Position numbers and translations under genes: made by a program. Below, piece after piece: positions 1 to 8,369 of a stretch of 37,503 bases of DNA. Where the stretch lies: positions 1 to 37,503 of the forward strand of contig JAVBSN010000058.1 in assembly GCA_031547045.1 (NCBI GenBank), given 5' to 3'. Source of the stretch: JAVBSN01 sp031547045 (lineage in GTDB: Bacteria > Bacillota > Clostridia > Lachnospirales > Lachnospiraceae). The notes beneath the pieces are model-generated. The model was not told where the DNA came from. It saw only the letters and a program-made list of their open reading frames with translations, and did not search any database. Positions within the stretch are counted from its first letter, which is position 1. Each line of letters starts with the position of its first letter.

Positions 1-1046
1 TTTCTTCCTGTATGGTCTATTACTTCTATTAACTGATTTTTTTCATTATAACTATATATAAGGAATGTTTCATTATCCGTCTTAGCTTTTGTTAGTTGTC
101 CATCTTCATTATGTGAAAATGTAATACCTTTTCCGTTTCTATCTTCTCCTCTAGTTAAATATCCATCTTCATTAAAACTCCATCTATATCCACCTTGCAT
201 AATAAGACAGAACTCATCATCTACCTTTTTTAGTTCTTCTAATGCCGAATTCTGCCCTATATATATACCATCTTTGTATCTAAATGTTTTTCTTTGACCA
301 TCTTCCATAGTAATGGTTACTTTTTCTTCTTCTTTTTCAAGCTTTATTTCATAGTTATAAAGGAAGCATCGTCCCATGCTTCCTTTACTATTGTCTTTTG
401 AGTTATAGTAGCGATGAAATGATAATGGTATCTCCCCACCTATTTTTATGTCATTATGATCATACACAAAGTTTCCTGTAGAGAGGTTAACTGGGTCACA
501 ACTGTACTGTACTGCACTTACAGTTACTCCATACATATCACTTTCTATTTCAGCAAGTAAATCTGCCAGATTCTGTGTTGTCGCTTCCCATCCAGCCTTT
601 AATCCTTCTAGACGATTTTTAAACTGTTCATAGCTTAAGTCTATATCTCCTGTTGTTAATAGTGCTTGTAGTCCTGCTATTCTTCCTTTAACTGCATTCA
701 ATACTTCTTGTAAACTATCCATACTTTGGGAGAGACTGTTATCATAAGATGGTATGTCATTAATGAGTTTACTAAGTATACCATCCATTCGATCTATAGT
801 ATTTTGATAATTATCTTTTACAAGGGTGCCTGCTAGGTTACTAATATCTAATCCTAATGCTTCTACCTTATATTCCCCATCAATTTCATTGTATACTGAT
901 GAAATCTTTCCAATACTAGTTTCCATCTTTTCATTTATAGATATAGCTTCTGTTAGAATCGCCTTTCCTTGTGTAAGTAATTCATTTAGGTTATTTATAT
1001 CAAATGCTCTATCCCTATCTAATGTTATGCTACTGTATTCTCCCAT
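1..1046 (-). CDS. RHS/YD-repeat protein, N-terminal part (runs off left edge)
   Basis: An open minus-strand frame of 348 codons starts at the ATG at 1046 and has no stop before the window edge. GGAGGATAAGGAG sits directly in front of the ATG. Residues 1-170 are helix-rich and lack a signal peptide, as in N-terminal export or trafficking domains of Gram-positive polymorphic toxins. From residue 184 the frame reads DPVNLSTGNFVYDHNDI, followed by PLSFHRYYNS, the hallmark of the DUF6531 domain that opens RHS proteins. A YD-type beta-strand pattern follows: W-S-F-N-E-D-G-Y-L, then F-S-H-N-E-D-G-Q-L and Y-S-Y-N-E-K-N-Q-L, each about 20 residues apart. In the family, such repeats build a shell around a C-terminal toxin. 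The toxin end and any immunity gene lie outside the window, so a toxin role is inferred. A non-toxic wall-associated YD protein is possible. Confidence 0.85.
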   Translation of the reverse strand, partial: MGEYSSITLDRDRAFDINNLNELLTQGKAILTEAISINEKMETSIGKISSVYNEIDGEYKVEALGLDISNLAGTLVKDNYQNTIDRMDGILSKLINDIPSYDNSLSQSMDSLQEVLNAVKGRIAGLQALLTTGDIDLSYEQFKNRLEGLKAGWEATTQNLADLLAEIESDMYGVTVSAVQYSCDPVNLSTGNFVYDHNDIKIGGEIPLSFHRYYNSKDNSKGSMGRCFLYNYEIKLEKEEEKVTITMEDGQRKTFRYKDGIYIGQNSALEELKKVDDEFCLIMQGGYRWSFNEDGYLTRGEDRNGKGITFSHNEDGQLTKAKTDNETFLIYSYNEKNQLIEVIDHTGR

Positions 1047-1100
1047 CTCCTTATCCTCCACTCACATATTCATGATTTAATAGTATTGTAACTTTTAACC

Positions 1101-1129
1101 ATTTTACAATTAATCATTACATTCGTCAA
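1101..1129 (-). promoter_or_regulatory. Promoter of the RHS gene
   Basis: Read on the minus strand, TTGACG (1129-1124) and TAAAAT (1106-1101) are separated by exactly 17 bases, a good vegetative sigma-A-type promoter. It lies about 55 bases upstream of the RHS start codon. No competing promoter is visible in the gap. Confidence 0.6.
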
Positions 1130-1134
1130 TTTTT

Positions 1135-1177
1135 TTGACATGTCAACTTCGCAATTTTCTTTGTTGACATTGTACAA
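1135..1177. promoter_or_regulatory. Candidate operator: paired palindromes upstream of the RHS promoter
   Basis: TTGACATGTCAA at 1135-1146 is a perfect 12-base palindrome just upstream of the RHS -35 box. A second, imperfect copy, TTGACATTGTACAA, occupies 1164-1177. The TTGACA half-sites start 29 bases apart, close to three helical turns. That arrangement fits two dimer-binding sites for one regulator. The regulator is unknown and the assignment is inferred from symmetry and position. Confidence 0.4.
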
Positions 1178-1252
1178 TTATATATTAAGTAGTAATTAAA
1201 ATGTTAATTTGAGTTACTGTTCGGCTATGCAGATTTCTAACTAATTTAACGA

Positions 1253-1290
1253 AAAGTGGTACAACCACCATACGGCAGTCATACCACTTT
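1253..1290 (-). terminator. Hairpin terminator after pgcA
   Basis: AAAGTGGTA (1253-1261) and TACCACTTT (1282-1290) form a perfect 9-base stem around a 20-base loop, 18 bases past the pgcA stop. Read leftwards, the stem is followed by a short T-rich run, so it probably ends the proS-cca-pgcA transcription block before the separately promoted RHS gene. The T tract is short, so termination may be partial. Confidence 0.5.
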
Positions 1291-1307
1291 AATTATCTTA
1301 TATAAAT

Positions 1308-3044
1308 CTATAACATTGAATTAATCATCTCTAATACTTTTTGTCCAAGTTCTTCAGAAAGTGCATTAGCTTCTTCTAAGCTAGTACCTTTAACTCCATA
1401 GTAGAATTTTACTTTAGGCTCTGTTCCTGAAGGTCTTACACATAACCATGCATCTTCACTTAAATCATAATATAATACATTTGATGATGGTAATCCTGTT
1501 GAAGTTACTTCACCAGTCTTCATATTCTTAATAGTATCTAGCTTGTAATCTCTAGCTGATAATACTTCATATTTTCCAACAGTAGTTGGTGTATTATCTC
1601 TAAGCGTATCAAGTATTTCTTGAATCTTAGCTAATCCTTCTATACCCTTAAGAGTTATTGTTTGAATATCATCTATACAATAGCCATACTTATCATACAT
1701 ATCAATCATAGCATCCCATAAGGTCTTACCTTGAGTCTTATAATATGCTGCTGCCTCACATAATGCCATTGTTGCTACAATTGCATCTTTATCTCTTGCG
1801 TGAGTACCAATCAAACAACCATAGCTTTCTTCAAATCCAAATAGGTAATGACCTTTGCCACTTTCTTCAAAATCAAGCATCTTCTGTCCAATATATTTGA
1901 ATCCTGTAAGAACTTCTATTAAGTCTATGTTATATACCTTTGCAATCTCATCAGCTAGATTAGATGTTACTATTGTCTTAATAAGGGCACCATCTTCTGG
2001 TAATGAACTATTTACCGCCTTCATTTGACTTATTTCGTAATCTGCCAATAAACAACCTGACATATTTCCTGTTAATGTTATGTATTCTCCAGACTTACTA
2101 TCCTTAACATATACACCAAGTCTATCTGCATCAGGATCTGTTGCTAATACTAAATCTGCATCTACTTCTTTTGCAAGCTTTAATGCAAGTGTAAATGCTT
2201 CTGCTGCTTCTGGATTAGGATAACTAACTGTTGGGAATTCTCCATCTGGAAGTTCTTGCTCAGCTACAACATATACATTTTCAAATCCTAACTCCTTAAG
2301 AATTCTTCTTGCAGGAATATTTCCTGTTCCATGTAATGGAGTATATACAATCTTAAGATCTTTGCCTACTGCATCTATACTATCTTGGTGAATAACCAAT
2401 TTCTTAAGCTCTGCAATATAAGCATCATCAACTTCTTTACCAATTGATACATATAGTCCTGCTCCTTCAGCTTCCTCAATGCTCATTGTTTTACAAGTTG
2501 ATAAGTCCTCTATAGCTTTTACCTCTGTCATAATACCAGTATCATGAGGCGGTGTAATCTGAGCACCATCTTCCCAATATACTTTATATCCATTATATTC
2601 AGGTGGATTGTGGCTTGCTGTTATATTAATACCAGCAATACATCCTAAATGTCTAACTGCAAAAGATAATTCTGGAGTAGGCCTAAGGGATTCAAATCTA
2701 TATGCCTTAATTCCATTTGCCGCAAGACAAACTGCTACTTCATTTGCAAACTCTGGTGACATTCTTCTTGAGTCATATGCTATGGCAACACCTCTTGATG
2801 CACCACCTTGAGCTATTATATAATTTGCTAAACCTTGTGTAGCACGGCGCACTACATATATATTCATTCTATTGATTCCTGCACCTATAATTCCTCTAAG
2901 TCCTGCTGTACCAAACTCTAGGTCGGCATAGAATCTTTCTTTAATTTCATTATCATCATTTACAATATTATTTAATTCTGCCTTAGTATCTTCATCAAAG
3001 TATGGATTACTTGTCCATTCTTCATAAATCTTCTTATAGTTCAT
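1308..3044 (-). CDS. pgcA: Phosphoglucomutase/phosphomannomutase (alpha-D-phosphohexomutase), PgcA type
   Basis: The 578-residue cytoplasmic enzyme interconverts hexose 1- and 6-phosphates, mainly glucose, linking glycan breakdown and UDP-glucose synthesis to glycolysis. All four superfamily loops are present: the phosphoserine loop TASHNPPEYNGYK with Ser144, the magnesium loop DPDADR at 303-308, the sugar-binding GFEESYG at 403-409 and the phosphate-binding RPSGTEPK at 537-544. Length and the N-terminal arrangement match Bacillus subtilis PgcA rather than the shorter GlmM. AGGAGG lies seven bases before the ATG. The gene follows the PEGA lipoprotein by 24 bases, so the two are probably co-transcribed. 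It could process the glucose 1-phosphate made by the GH94 phosphorylase at the far end of the window. Confidence 0.95.
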   Translation of the reverse strand: MNYKKIYEEWTSNPYFDEDTKAELNNIVNDDNEIKERFYADLEFGTAGLRGIIGAGINRMNIYVVRRATQGLANYIIAQGGASRGVAIAYDSRRMSPEFANEVAVCLAANGIKAYRFESLRPTPELSFAVRHLGCIAGINITASHNPPEYNGYKVYWEDGAQITPPHDTGIMTEVKAIEDLSTCKTMSIEEAEGAGLYVSIGKEVDDAYIAELKKLVIHQDSIDAVGKDLKIVYTPLHGTGNIPARRILKELGFENVYVVAEQELPDGEFPTVSYPNPEAAEAFTLALKLAKEVDADLVLATDPDADRLGVYVKDSKSGEYITLTGNMSGCLLADYEISQMKAVNSSLPEDGALIKTIVTSNLADEIAKVYNIDLIEVLTGFKYIGQKMLDFEESGKGHYLFGFEESYGCLIGTHARDKDAIVATMALCEAAAYYKTQGKTLWDAMIDMYDKYGYCIDDIQTITLKGIEGLAKIQEILDTLRDNTPTTVGKYEVLSARDYKLDTIKNMKTGEVTSTGLPSSNVLYYDLSEDAWLCVRPSGTEPKVKFYYGVKGTSLEEANALSEELGQKVLEMINSML

Positions 3045-3068
3045 GTTTGTCCTCCTAAAAAATATCTT

Positions 3069-4337
3069 CTATTCTACCAAATCTGAAATTAATGTCAATT
3101 CCTCATAAGAATAATCGTCATCTTGTCCATTATCTATGCATGTTATTGTATAACTTTTAGTAATATAACCCACTTTGGTTAGAGTAATTGTATGACTTCC
3201 TACAGTTTTTACAAAGCTTGAAGGGGTTTCTCCAATATATTTACCATCTACATATAAAAACGCACCAATAGGTCCATTAATATTAACCTTATTATTTGTA
3301 AGTGTAGAGTCAGATATATCATCCTCCTCTGTAGCGATCTCATCTGTGCTTTCTATAACTAGAGAATATTCTCTTATTTTATATGCTTCGCTTACTCTAA
3401 AATATCCTGAATATGAGGTATATCCATCTGCAAATATTTTTATTCTGTGTAAACCATATATTGTTTCATAATCCAAAGTTTGATCAATAAGCTCACCATC
3501 AATATATACTCTAGCTCCCTCTGGCAATATATTAAATTTAATTATTCCCTTACTTACTGGTTCTATCTGTAATTCCTTAAGACTAACTTCTACTTGTTGG
3601 TTCTTAACTACTTGTATGTTTTTGTAACCTGTATTGTTACCCTTAGTTATCTGTAATTTATAGTCCCCTTCTCTTACTGTTAACAACATAGATTCAGTAA
3701 CAGGAACTATAACATCATATCCTATTTCAATCATTCCATCAATATAAGTATCATAATCTGTTAATAATACATATCCATGTCCATAATCGACTGTTATGGA
3801 ACATAACTTTCCTTTGTACCCTCTAACTGTAACTTCATCTTCTAAGCAAAGTTCTGTTAATCCAATAACTTCTTCATCTGAAAACACTAGTAAATTACTA
3901 TCGTATTTGTACTCATGGTTTGCTGACCTAATTACATTGTTATTAACATCTATTTTAATCTTTGATTCTTTGCTATATTCCCATGATTCCTCATTAAGAT
4001 GTATCGATACCAATTTATTGTTAGATGCATTATAACTTACATCTACTACCTGCCCTAATTTTAATGTTGTAGCTGATATTATTTCATCATACTTATCTGT
4101 AACATCTACGCCACCGCTATATCCTAGAGTATACTCTTTTCCATCATCAATGCCTATGAAATTTATTTGATTATTCTCTAAATTTATTTGTTTTATTATT
4201 GCAACCATCTTAATTGGCTCAAGATTTATTACAACATCATCGCTATCTATTTGTTCCATATTATCTGTATTTGTACATCCAGAAAGGCATAATATTACTA
4301 ATATTAAACTTAGTATAATTAATCTTATATTTCTCAT
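3069..4337 (-). CDS. PEGA-domain lipoprotein
   Basis: The 422-residue protein begins with a short basic stretch, a hydrophobic segment and a lipobox LSGC (Cys21), so it should be an acylated lipoprotein outside the membrane. Two PEGA domains are visible in the second half. One, around 265-325, contains GARVYIDGELIDQT and ends in a GYTSYSGYF strand. The other, around 345-405, contains GAFLYVDGKYIGETP and GYITKSYTI. PEGA domains are beta-sandwich modules of exported proteins and usually bind wall or partner proteins; no enzyme activity is expected. The region between Cys21 and about 260 is beta-rich and unrecognised. AGGAGG precedes the ATG. It sits 42 bases after the CotS-like gene and 24 bases before pgcA. 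Its role is unknown. Confidence 0.8.
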   Translation of the reverse strand: MRNIRLIILSLILVILCLSGCTNTDNMEQIDSDDVVINLEPIKMVAIIKQINLENNQINFIGIDDGKEYTLGYSGGVDVTDKYDEIISATTLKLGQVVDVSYNASNNKLVSIHLNEESWEYSKESKIKIDVNNNVIRSANHEYKYDSNLLVFSDEEVIGLTELCLEDEVTVRGYKGKLCSITVDYGHGYVLLTDYDTYIDGMIEIGYDVIVPVTESMLLTVREGDYKLQITKGNNTGYKNIQVVKNQQVEVSLKELQIEPVSKGIIKFNILPEGARVYIDGELIDQTLDYETIYGLHRIKIFADGYTSYSGYFRVSEAYKIREYSLVIESTDEIATEEDDISDSTLTNNKVNINGPIGAFLYVDGKYIGETPSSFVKTVGSHTITLTKVGYITKSYTITCIDNGQDDDYSYEELTLISDLVE

Positions 4338-4379
4338 CTTTTGTCCTCCTGATAATTTTATAATTATGTATTAATTATT

Positions 4380-5363
4380 TTAAATGTTAAGTCCGTATAT
4401 ATGCTTATATTCTTCCAGAAAAGAATTTCTTATCTCCGACTGTTCAATAATAGTATTTAGTTTATCCAGATTCTTTGGTGATATAAATGTTTTCTTAGTA
4501 TTAAAATAATAATTAGAAATCTTCCAAAATTTTTCTGGATACCTAAATAATAAGTATATATACTCATAGTCTTCTATGTCAAATGGAATCTCTTTATTAT
4601 ACTCCTCAATGGCAATTTTTAAAAGGTCTACAGAGTAATTACTTTTCTCCATTAATTTCCTGATAAATTGATATAAATCATTTAATTGATTATCTACTAT
4701 GAATTTATTGAAATTTATTGTTGCCACATTATCACCATTTATAACAACATTATGATAATTATAAGTACCATGACATATTCCCATTCTTTTATTACTACTA
4801 TCCAAACCATTATTTAAAAACATTTTATGAGTTTCTTCTGCAACTTTATAAAATTCATCAAAGCATGATATATATGATAATTCATATTCCTGCTTATTAG
4901 TTACCCCCTTTATATAAGCTCTAACCCTCTTTAACTCTCTATTATGCTTTTCAATATTTTTAACAGTTCTTAATATATCCCCATTGCCAAAACATTCAAT
5001 TTCTCGTCCTACAATATGAAGTCTAGCTAGATTTCTAATTGTCTTTTTAATATCCTCTTCACTTTGTAAATCACATTCTACACCTTCATAAAATTCCTTA
5101 ACAACATATGGAGTTCCATATCTGTCATAGGTACATAATTCCCCATCTGTATTTACTATGTATCTATCAATTTTACAAAAACCTTTTTTATATAGTTCCT
5201 CCTTTAAGGTATGTTCCTTTGCCAGCTTATTTTCACTATCTAATAGTTTAACAATCTGTCTTATGCCTTTATCGGTATAGCACACTATAGAACCTCTAAC
5301 TCTTTTTGTTCCGTTAATATGCATATCATATTTTTCAAATACTTCTGACATTTTCTCAGACAA
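4380..5363 (-). CDS. CotS-family spore-coat-like pseudokinase
   Basis: The protein has the protein-kinase-like fold of the CotS/CotI and aminoglycoside-phosphotransferase families. The loop ICHGTYNYHNVVI and the LNDLYQFIRKLMEKSNY helix are typical of clostridial CotS-like coat proteins. The catalytic Asp of the usual HGD loop is Thr here, and the metal-binding D of the DFD/DFG-like strand is Asn (INFNKF). Phosphotransfer is therefore unlikely and a structural coat role more plausible. I chose the TTG at 5363 because GGAGGGG (5375-5369) lies five bases before it. A longer reading from a TTG at 5384 would put that ribosome site inside the gene, and an ATG lies four codons further in. This start gives 327 residues. 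The gene follows cca by 72 bases. Confidence 0.7.
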   Translation of the reverse strand: MSEKMSEVFEKYDMHINGTKRVRGSIVCYTDKGIRQIVKLLDSENKLAKEHTLKEELYKKGFCKIDRYIVNTDGELCTYDRYGTPYVVKEFYEGVECDLQSEEDIKKTIRNLARLHIVGREIECFGNGDILRTVKNIEKHNRELKRVRAYIKGVTNKQEYELSYISCFDEFYKVAEETHKMFLNNGLDSSNKRMGICHGTYNYHNVVINGDNVATINFNKFIVDNQLNDLYQFIRKLMEKSNYSVDLLKIAIEEYNKEIPFDIEDYEYIYLLFRYPEKFWKISNYYFNTKKTFISPKNLDKLNTIIEQSEIRNSFLEEYKHIYGLNI

Positions 5364-5435
5364 ATATACCCCTCCATCTCTCAAAGTTCTCTTTAATAAT
5401 ATGAAGGGGCAACCAAAAACATTACTAATATTAAT

Positions 5436-6779
5436 TTATAAGGTGCTATTAATCTCTACTGCTTTATTTGATAACCATGAAAATGTATTATACTCTGGAT
5501 TTTCTAATACACTTTCTAATAATATGTTCAAAATAATTTTCATATTAGGCCCTGGTGATATTCCTAGTTCTATTAATTGTTTACCATCAATGTCTAAATC
5601 TTTTACTGACAAACATTGTTGTTCACTAATTATCTTAAAATACATTGTTTCCATAACTTCAAGTATATTAATCTTTTCTTCTCTTTTATAATCACTTTGT
5701 CCTGCAATATCAGCCCTTTTAATTTTTACATAATCCTCAAATAAATCTGCTCCCATTTTACTTAAAGATTTTCTAAAGGACCTTATTTTAGGAACTTCAA
5801 ATATACCGAAATCATGCCATTTTATTATTCTCTTAACCCTACTAATAGTATGATTGTCCATTTTCATTCTCTTTAATATATCTTCTGCCATATATGAACC
5901 CTTTTGCTGGTGTTCATAAAAATGATCTATTCCATCTTCCCCTACTACCTTTGTACAAGGTTTAGCTACATCATGTAATAATGCTGCCCATCTTAGTATA
6001 GGAGTCGGCTCAATTGACTTAATTACAGCAATTGTATGTTCGCCCACATTATATATATGATAAGGATTATTTTGAGGAGTTTCCATCATCTTATCAAACT
6101 CTGGTAATACAATTTTTGTAACCCCAAGATTGTATCCTTCGATTAGTTTTTCAGGATAATCAGATACTAATAATTTTGTAAGTTCTACTTGTATTCTCTC
6201 TGCACTAATATCCTTTAAATATATAGCTTTTTTACTAATTGCTTTTCTTGTATTTTCTTCTATAGTAAAGTTTAGTTGGGCTGAAAATCTAATGGCTCTT
6301 AGTATTCTTAATGCATCTTCATCAAATCTTTCCTCTGCATTACCTACACATTTTATTATGTGATTATCAAGATCTGAAATACCTCCAAATTTATCAATTA
6401 CACCTTCTACGTCATTGTATGCCATTGCATTTATTGTAAAATCTCTTCTTTTCAAATCTTCTTCTAAACTTTTTGTAAATTCAACATCTTTAGGTCTTCT
6501 ATGATCCTCATATTTTCCATCTATTCTATAGGTTGTTACTTCATAACCTTCCTTATCCATCATAATAGTTACTGTTCCATGTTCTATACCAGTATCTATT
6601 GTTCGTTTAAATAAAGACTTTGTTTCTTCTGGTGTAGCCGATGTAGTAATATCCCAATCACTTGGTTTTTTACCAAGTACTGAATCCCTTACACAGCCAC
6701 CTACAATATAAGCCTCATATCCATTTTTAATTAATGTATCTATTATATATCTTGCATTTTCAGGCATACTTATTTTCAT
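5436..6779 (-). CDS. cca: CCA tRNA nucleotidyltransferase
   Basis: The 447-residue cytoplasmic enzyme adds or repairs the 3' CCA of tRNAs using CTP and ATP. The class II head is clear: VGGCVRD at 26-32, the catalytic pair in SDWDITTSATPEET (Asp41 and Asp43), RRDFTINAMAYN at 111-122 and the helix RILRAIRFSAQL. A C-terminal HD phosphohydrolase domain follows, with RWAALLHDVAKP (His269-Asp270). Such HD domains occur in many bacterial CCA enzymes and are linked to 2',3'-cyclic phosphate removal. The gene lies 70 bases downstream of proS, separated by a hairpin, and reads on towards the CotS-like gene. Confidence 0.95.
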   Translation of the reverse strand: MKISMPENARYIIDTLIKNGYEAYIVGGCVRDSVLGKKPSDWDITTSATPEETKSLFKRTIDTGIEHGTVTIMMDKEGYEVTTYRIDGKYEDHRRPKDVEFTKSLEEDLKRRDFTINAMAYNDVEGVIDKFGGISDLDNHIIKCVGNAEERFDEDALRILRAIRFSAQLNFTIEENTRKAISKKAIYLKDISAERIQVELTKLLVSDYPEKLIEGYNLGVTKIVLPEFDKMMETPQNNPYHIYNVGEHTIAVIKSIEPTPILRWAALLHDVAKPCTKVVGEDGIDHFYEHQQKGSYMAEDILKRMKMDNHTISRVKRIIKWHDFGIFEVPKIRSFRKSLSKMGADLFEDYVKIKRADIAGQSDYKREEKINILEVMETMYFKIISEQQCLSVKDLDIDGKQLIELGISPGPNMKIILNILLESVLENPEYNTFSWLSNKAVEINSTL

Positions 6780-6814
6780 GCTTTCTCACCACCCTACATA
6801 AATCTGGTTATATT

Positions 6815-6840
6815 TTAAGGGAGTGTATCCACTCCCTTAA
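6815..6840 (-). terminator. Perfect hairpin between proS and cca
   Basis: TTAAGGGAGTG (6815-6825) and CACTCCCTTAA (6830-6840) form an 11-base perfect stem with a 4-base loop, 10 bases after the proS stop. No clear T run follows on the minus strand. It may be a leaky terminator or an mRNA-stabilising or processing hairpin rather than a full stop. Cca has no other obvious promoter in the gap. Confidence 0.5.
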
Positions 6841-6849
6841 TAATTATTA

Positions 6850-8289
6850 CTAATATGCTTTTCCAAAGTAAACCATTGATTTTGCTGGCTTACCACAATG
6901 AACACATACACTACCTATCTGCTCTTGTTCAAATGGCATACATCGTGTACTTGCTCCTGACTCTTCTTTGATAGCTTCTTCACAAGCTGTCTCTCCACAC
7001 CACATTGCTTTGATAAAGCCTTGTTTCTTCTCTAATACATCTGTGAATTCATTCCAGTCAGAAGCTACATGAGTATTATTTTCTCTATGCTCTTTAGCCC
7101 TATTAAGCATATCAACTTGTATAATATCCATTAATTTTGCTACTTCTTCAGCTACATTATCTAAACTTACAGTAATCTTTTCTCTAGTATCCCTTCTTAC
7201 AATTACTGCTTGATTTGCCTCTATATCCTTTGGTCCTAATTCAATTCTTACAGGGATACCTCTCATCTCCTGCTCACTGAATTTCCAACCTGGATTCTTA
7301 TCACTATCATCTGTCTTAACCCTTACTCCAGTAGCAGCAATACTTGCCCTAACTTCTTCAGCTTTCTCTAACACGCCTTCTTTTTTCTGCATAATTGGAA
7401 CTACCATTGCTTGAACTGGCGCAACTCTTGGTGGTAATACAAGGCCACTGTCATCACCATGTACCATAATAATGGCACCAATTAATCTAGTTGTCATACC
7501 CCAAGATGTTTGATGAACATATTGTAACTTGTTCTCATTATCTGTATATTGAATTCCAAATGCTTTAGCGAAACCATCACCAAAGTTATGACTTGTTCCT
7601 GATTGAAGAGCTTTACCATCATGCATTAATGCTTCTATTGTATAAGTTGATTCTGCTCCTGCAAATTTTTCTTTCTCTGTTTTCTTACCCTTTACAACAG
7701 GCATAGCTAATATTTCTTCACAGAAATTTGCATATACATTAAGCATTTGAATTGTTCTATCCTCTGCATCTTTAGCTGTTGCATGTGCTGTATGTCCTTC
7801 TTGCCATAAGAATTCTCTTGAACGTAAGAAAGGTCTTGTCTCTTTCTCCCAACGAACAACTGAACACCATTGATTATATACCTTTGGTAAATCTCTATAT
7901 GATTGAATCTCATTTTTATAAAAATCACAGAATAACGTCTCTGATGTAGGTCTTACACATAATCTTTCTTGTAACGGATTAAGTCCACCATGTGTAACCC
8001 ATGCTACCTCTGGTGCAAATCCTTCAACATGATCCTTTTCTTTCTGTAATAAGCTTTCAGGAATAAACATTGGTAGATACACATTCTCTACCCCTGTTGC
8101 TTTGAATCTAGCATCTAATTGACTTTGTATTAACTCCCATATAGCATAACCTGCCGGCTTAATTACCATGCATCCTTTAACACTTGTATAATCAATAAGC
8201 TCTGCTTTTTTAACAACATCTGTATACCATTGTGCAAAATCTTCATCCATAGATGTGATTGCTTCTACTAACTTTTTGTCCTTAGCCAT
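6850..8289 (-). CDS. proS: Prolyl-tRNA synthetase (short, archaeal/eukaryotic-like form)
   Basis: The 479-residue class II synthetase charges tRNA-Pro with proline. The RPTSE loop lies at 113-117. Motif 2 reads VVRWEKETRPFLRSREFLWQ around 145-163, followed by EGHTAHAT. It lacks the editing insertion of the long bacterial form. It ends in the C-terminal zinc-type domain of the short ProS group: Cys431, Cys436, Cys462 and Cys465, then a terminal Tyr (FGKAY). This form is common in Clostridia and Bacteroidetes. It is the first gene of the minus block that runs to pgcA, behind a strong promoter at 8323-8351. No T-box leader is visible. Confidence 0.95.
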   Translation of the reverse strand: MAKDKKLVEAITSMDEDFAQWYTDVVKKAELIDYTSVKGCMVIKPAGYAIWELIQSQLDARFKATGVENVYLPMFIPESLLQKEKDHVEGFAPEVAWVTHGGLNPLQERLCVRPTSETLFCDFYKNEIQSYRDLPKVYNQWCSVVRWEKETRPFLRSREFLWQEGHTAHATAKDAEDRTIQMLNVYANFCEEILAMPVVKGKKTEKEKFAGAESTYTIEALMHDGKALQSGTSHNFGDGFAKAFGIQYTDNENKLQYVHQTSWGMTTRLIGAIIMVHGDDSGLVLPPRVAPVQAMVVPIMQKKEGVLEKAEEVRASIAATGVRVKTDDSDKNPGWKFSEQEMRGIPVRIELGPKDIEANQAVIVRRDTREKITVSLDNVAEEVAKLMDIIQVDMLNRAKEHRENNTHVASDWNEFTDVLEKKQGFIKAMWCGETACEEAIKEESGASTRCMPFEQEQIGSVCVHCGKPAKSMVYFGKAY

Positions 8290-8322
8290 CTGTGATTCTC
8301 CTTATTATATATATTCCAAACT

Positions 8323-8351
8323 ATTATAAGTCTCAAATCCTTACATTTCAA
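8323..8351 (-). promoter_or_regulatory. Promoter of proS
   Basis: Minus-strand TTGAAA (8351-8346) and TATAAT (8328-8323) are 17 bases apart, close to consensus. Transcription would start about 27 bases before the proS ATG, leaving no room for a T-box leader. AAGGAG lies just before the ATG. Confidence 0.65.
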
Positions 8352-8369
8352 GTATAAAATACTTATTAT

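Noticed and set aside
4380..5363. Aminoglycoside phosphotransferase (resistance gene)
   Set aside because: The catalytic Asp and metal-binding Asp are replaced, and the surrounding motifs are of the CotS type.
8290..8369. T-box leader upstream of proS
   Set aside because: The promoter lies only about 30 bases before the start codon, and neither the T-box consensus nor a large stem array is present.
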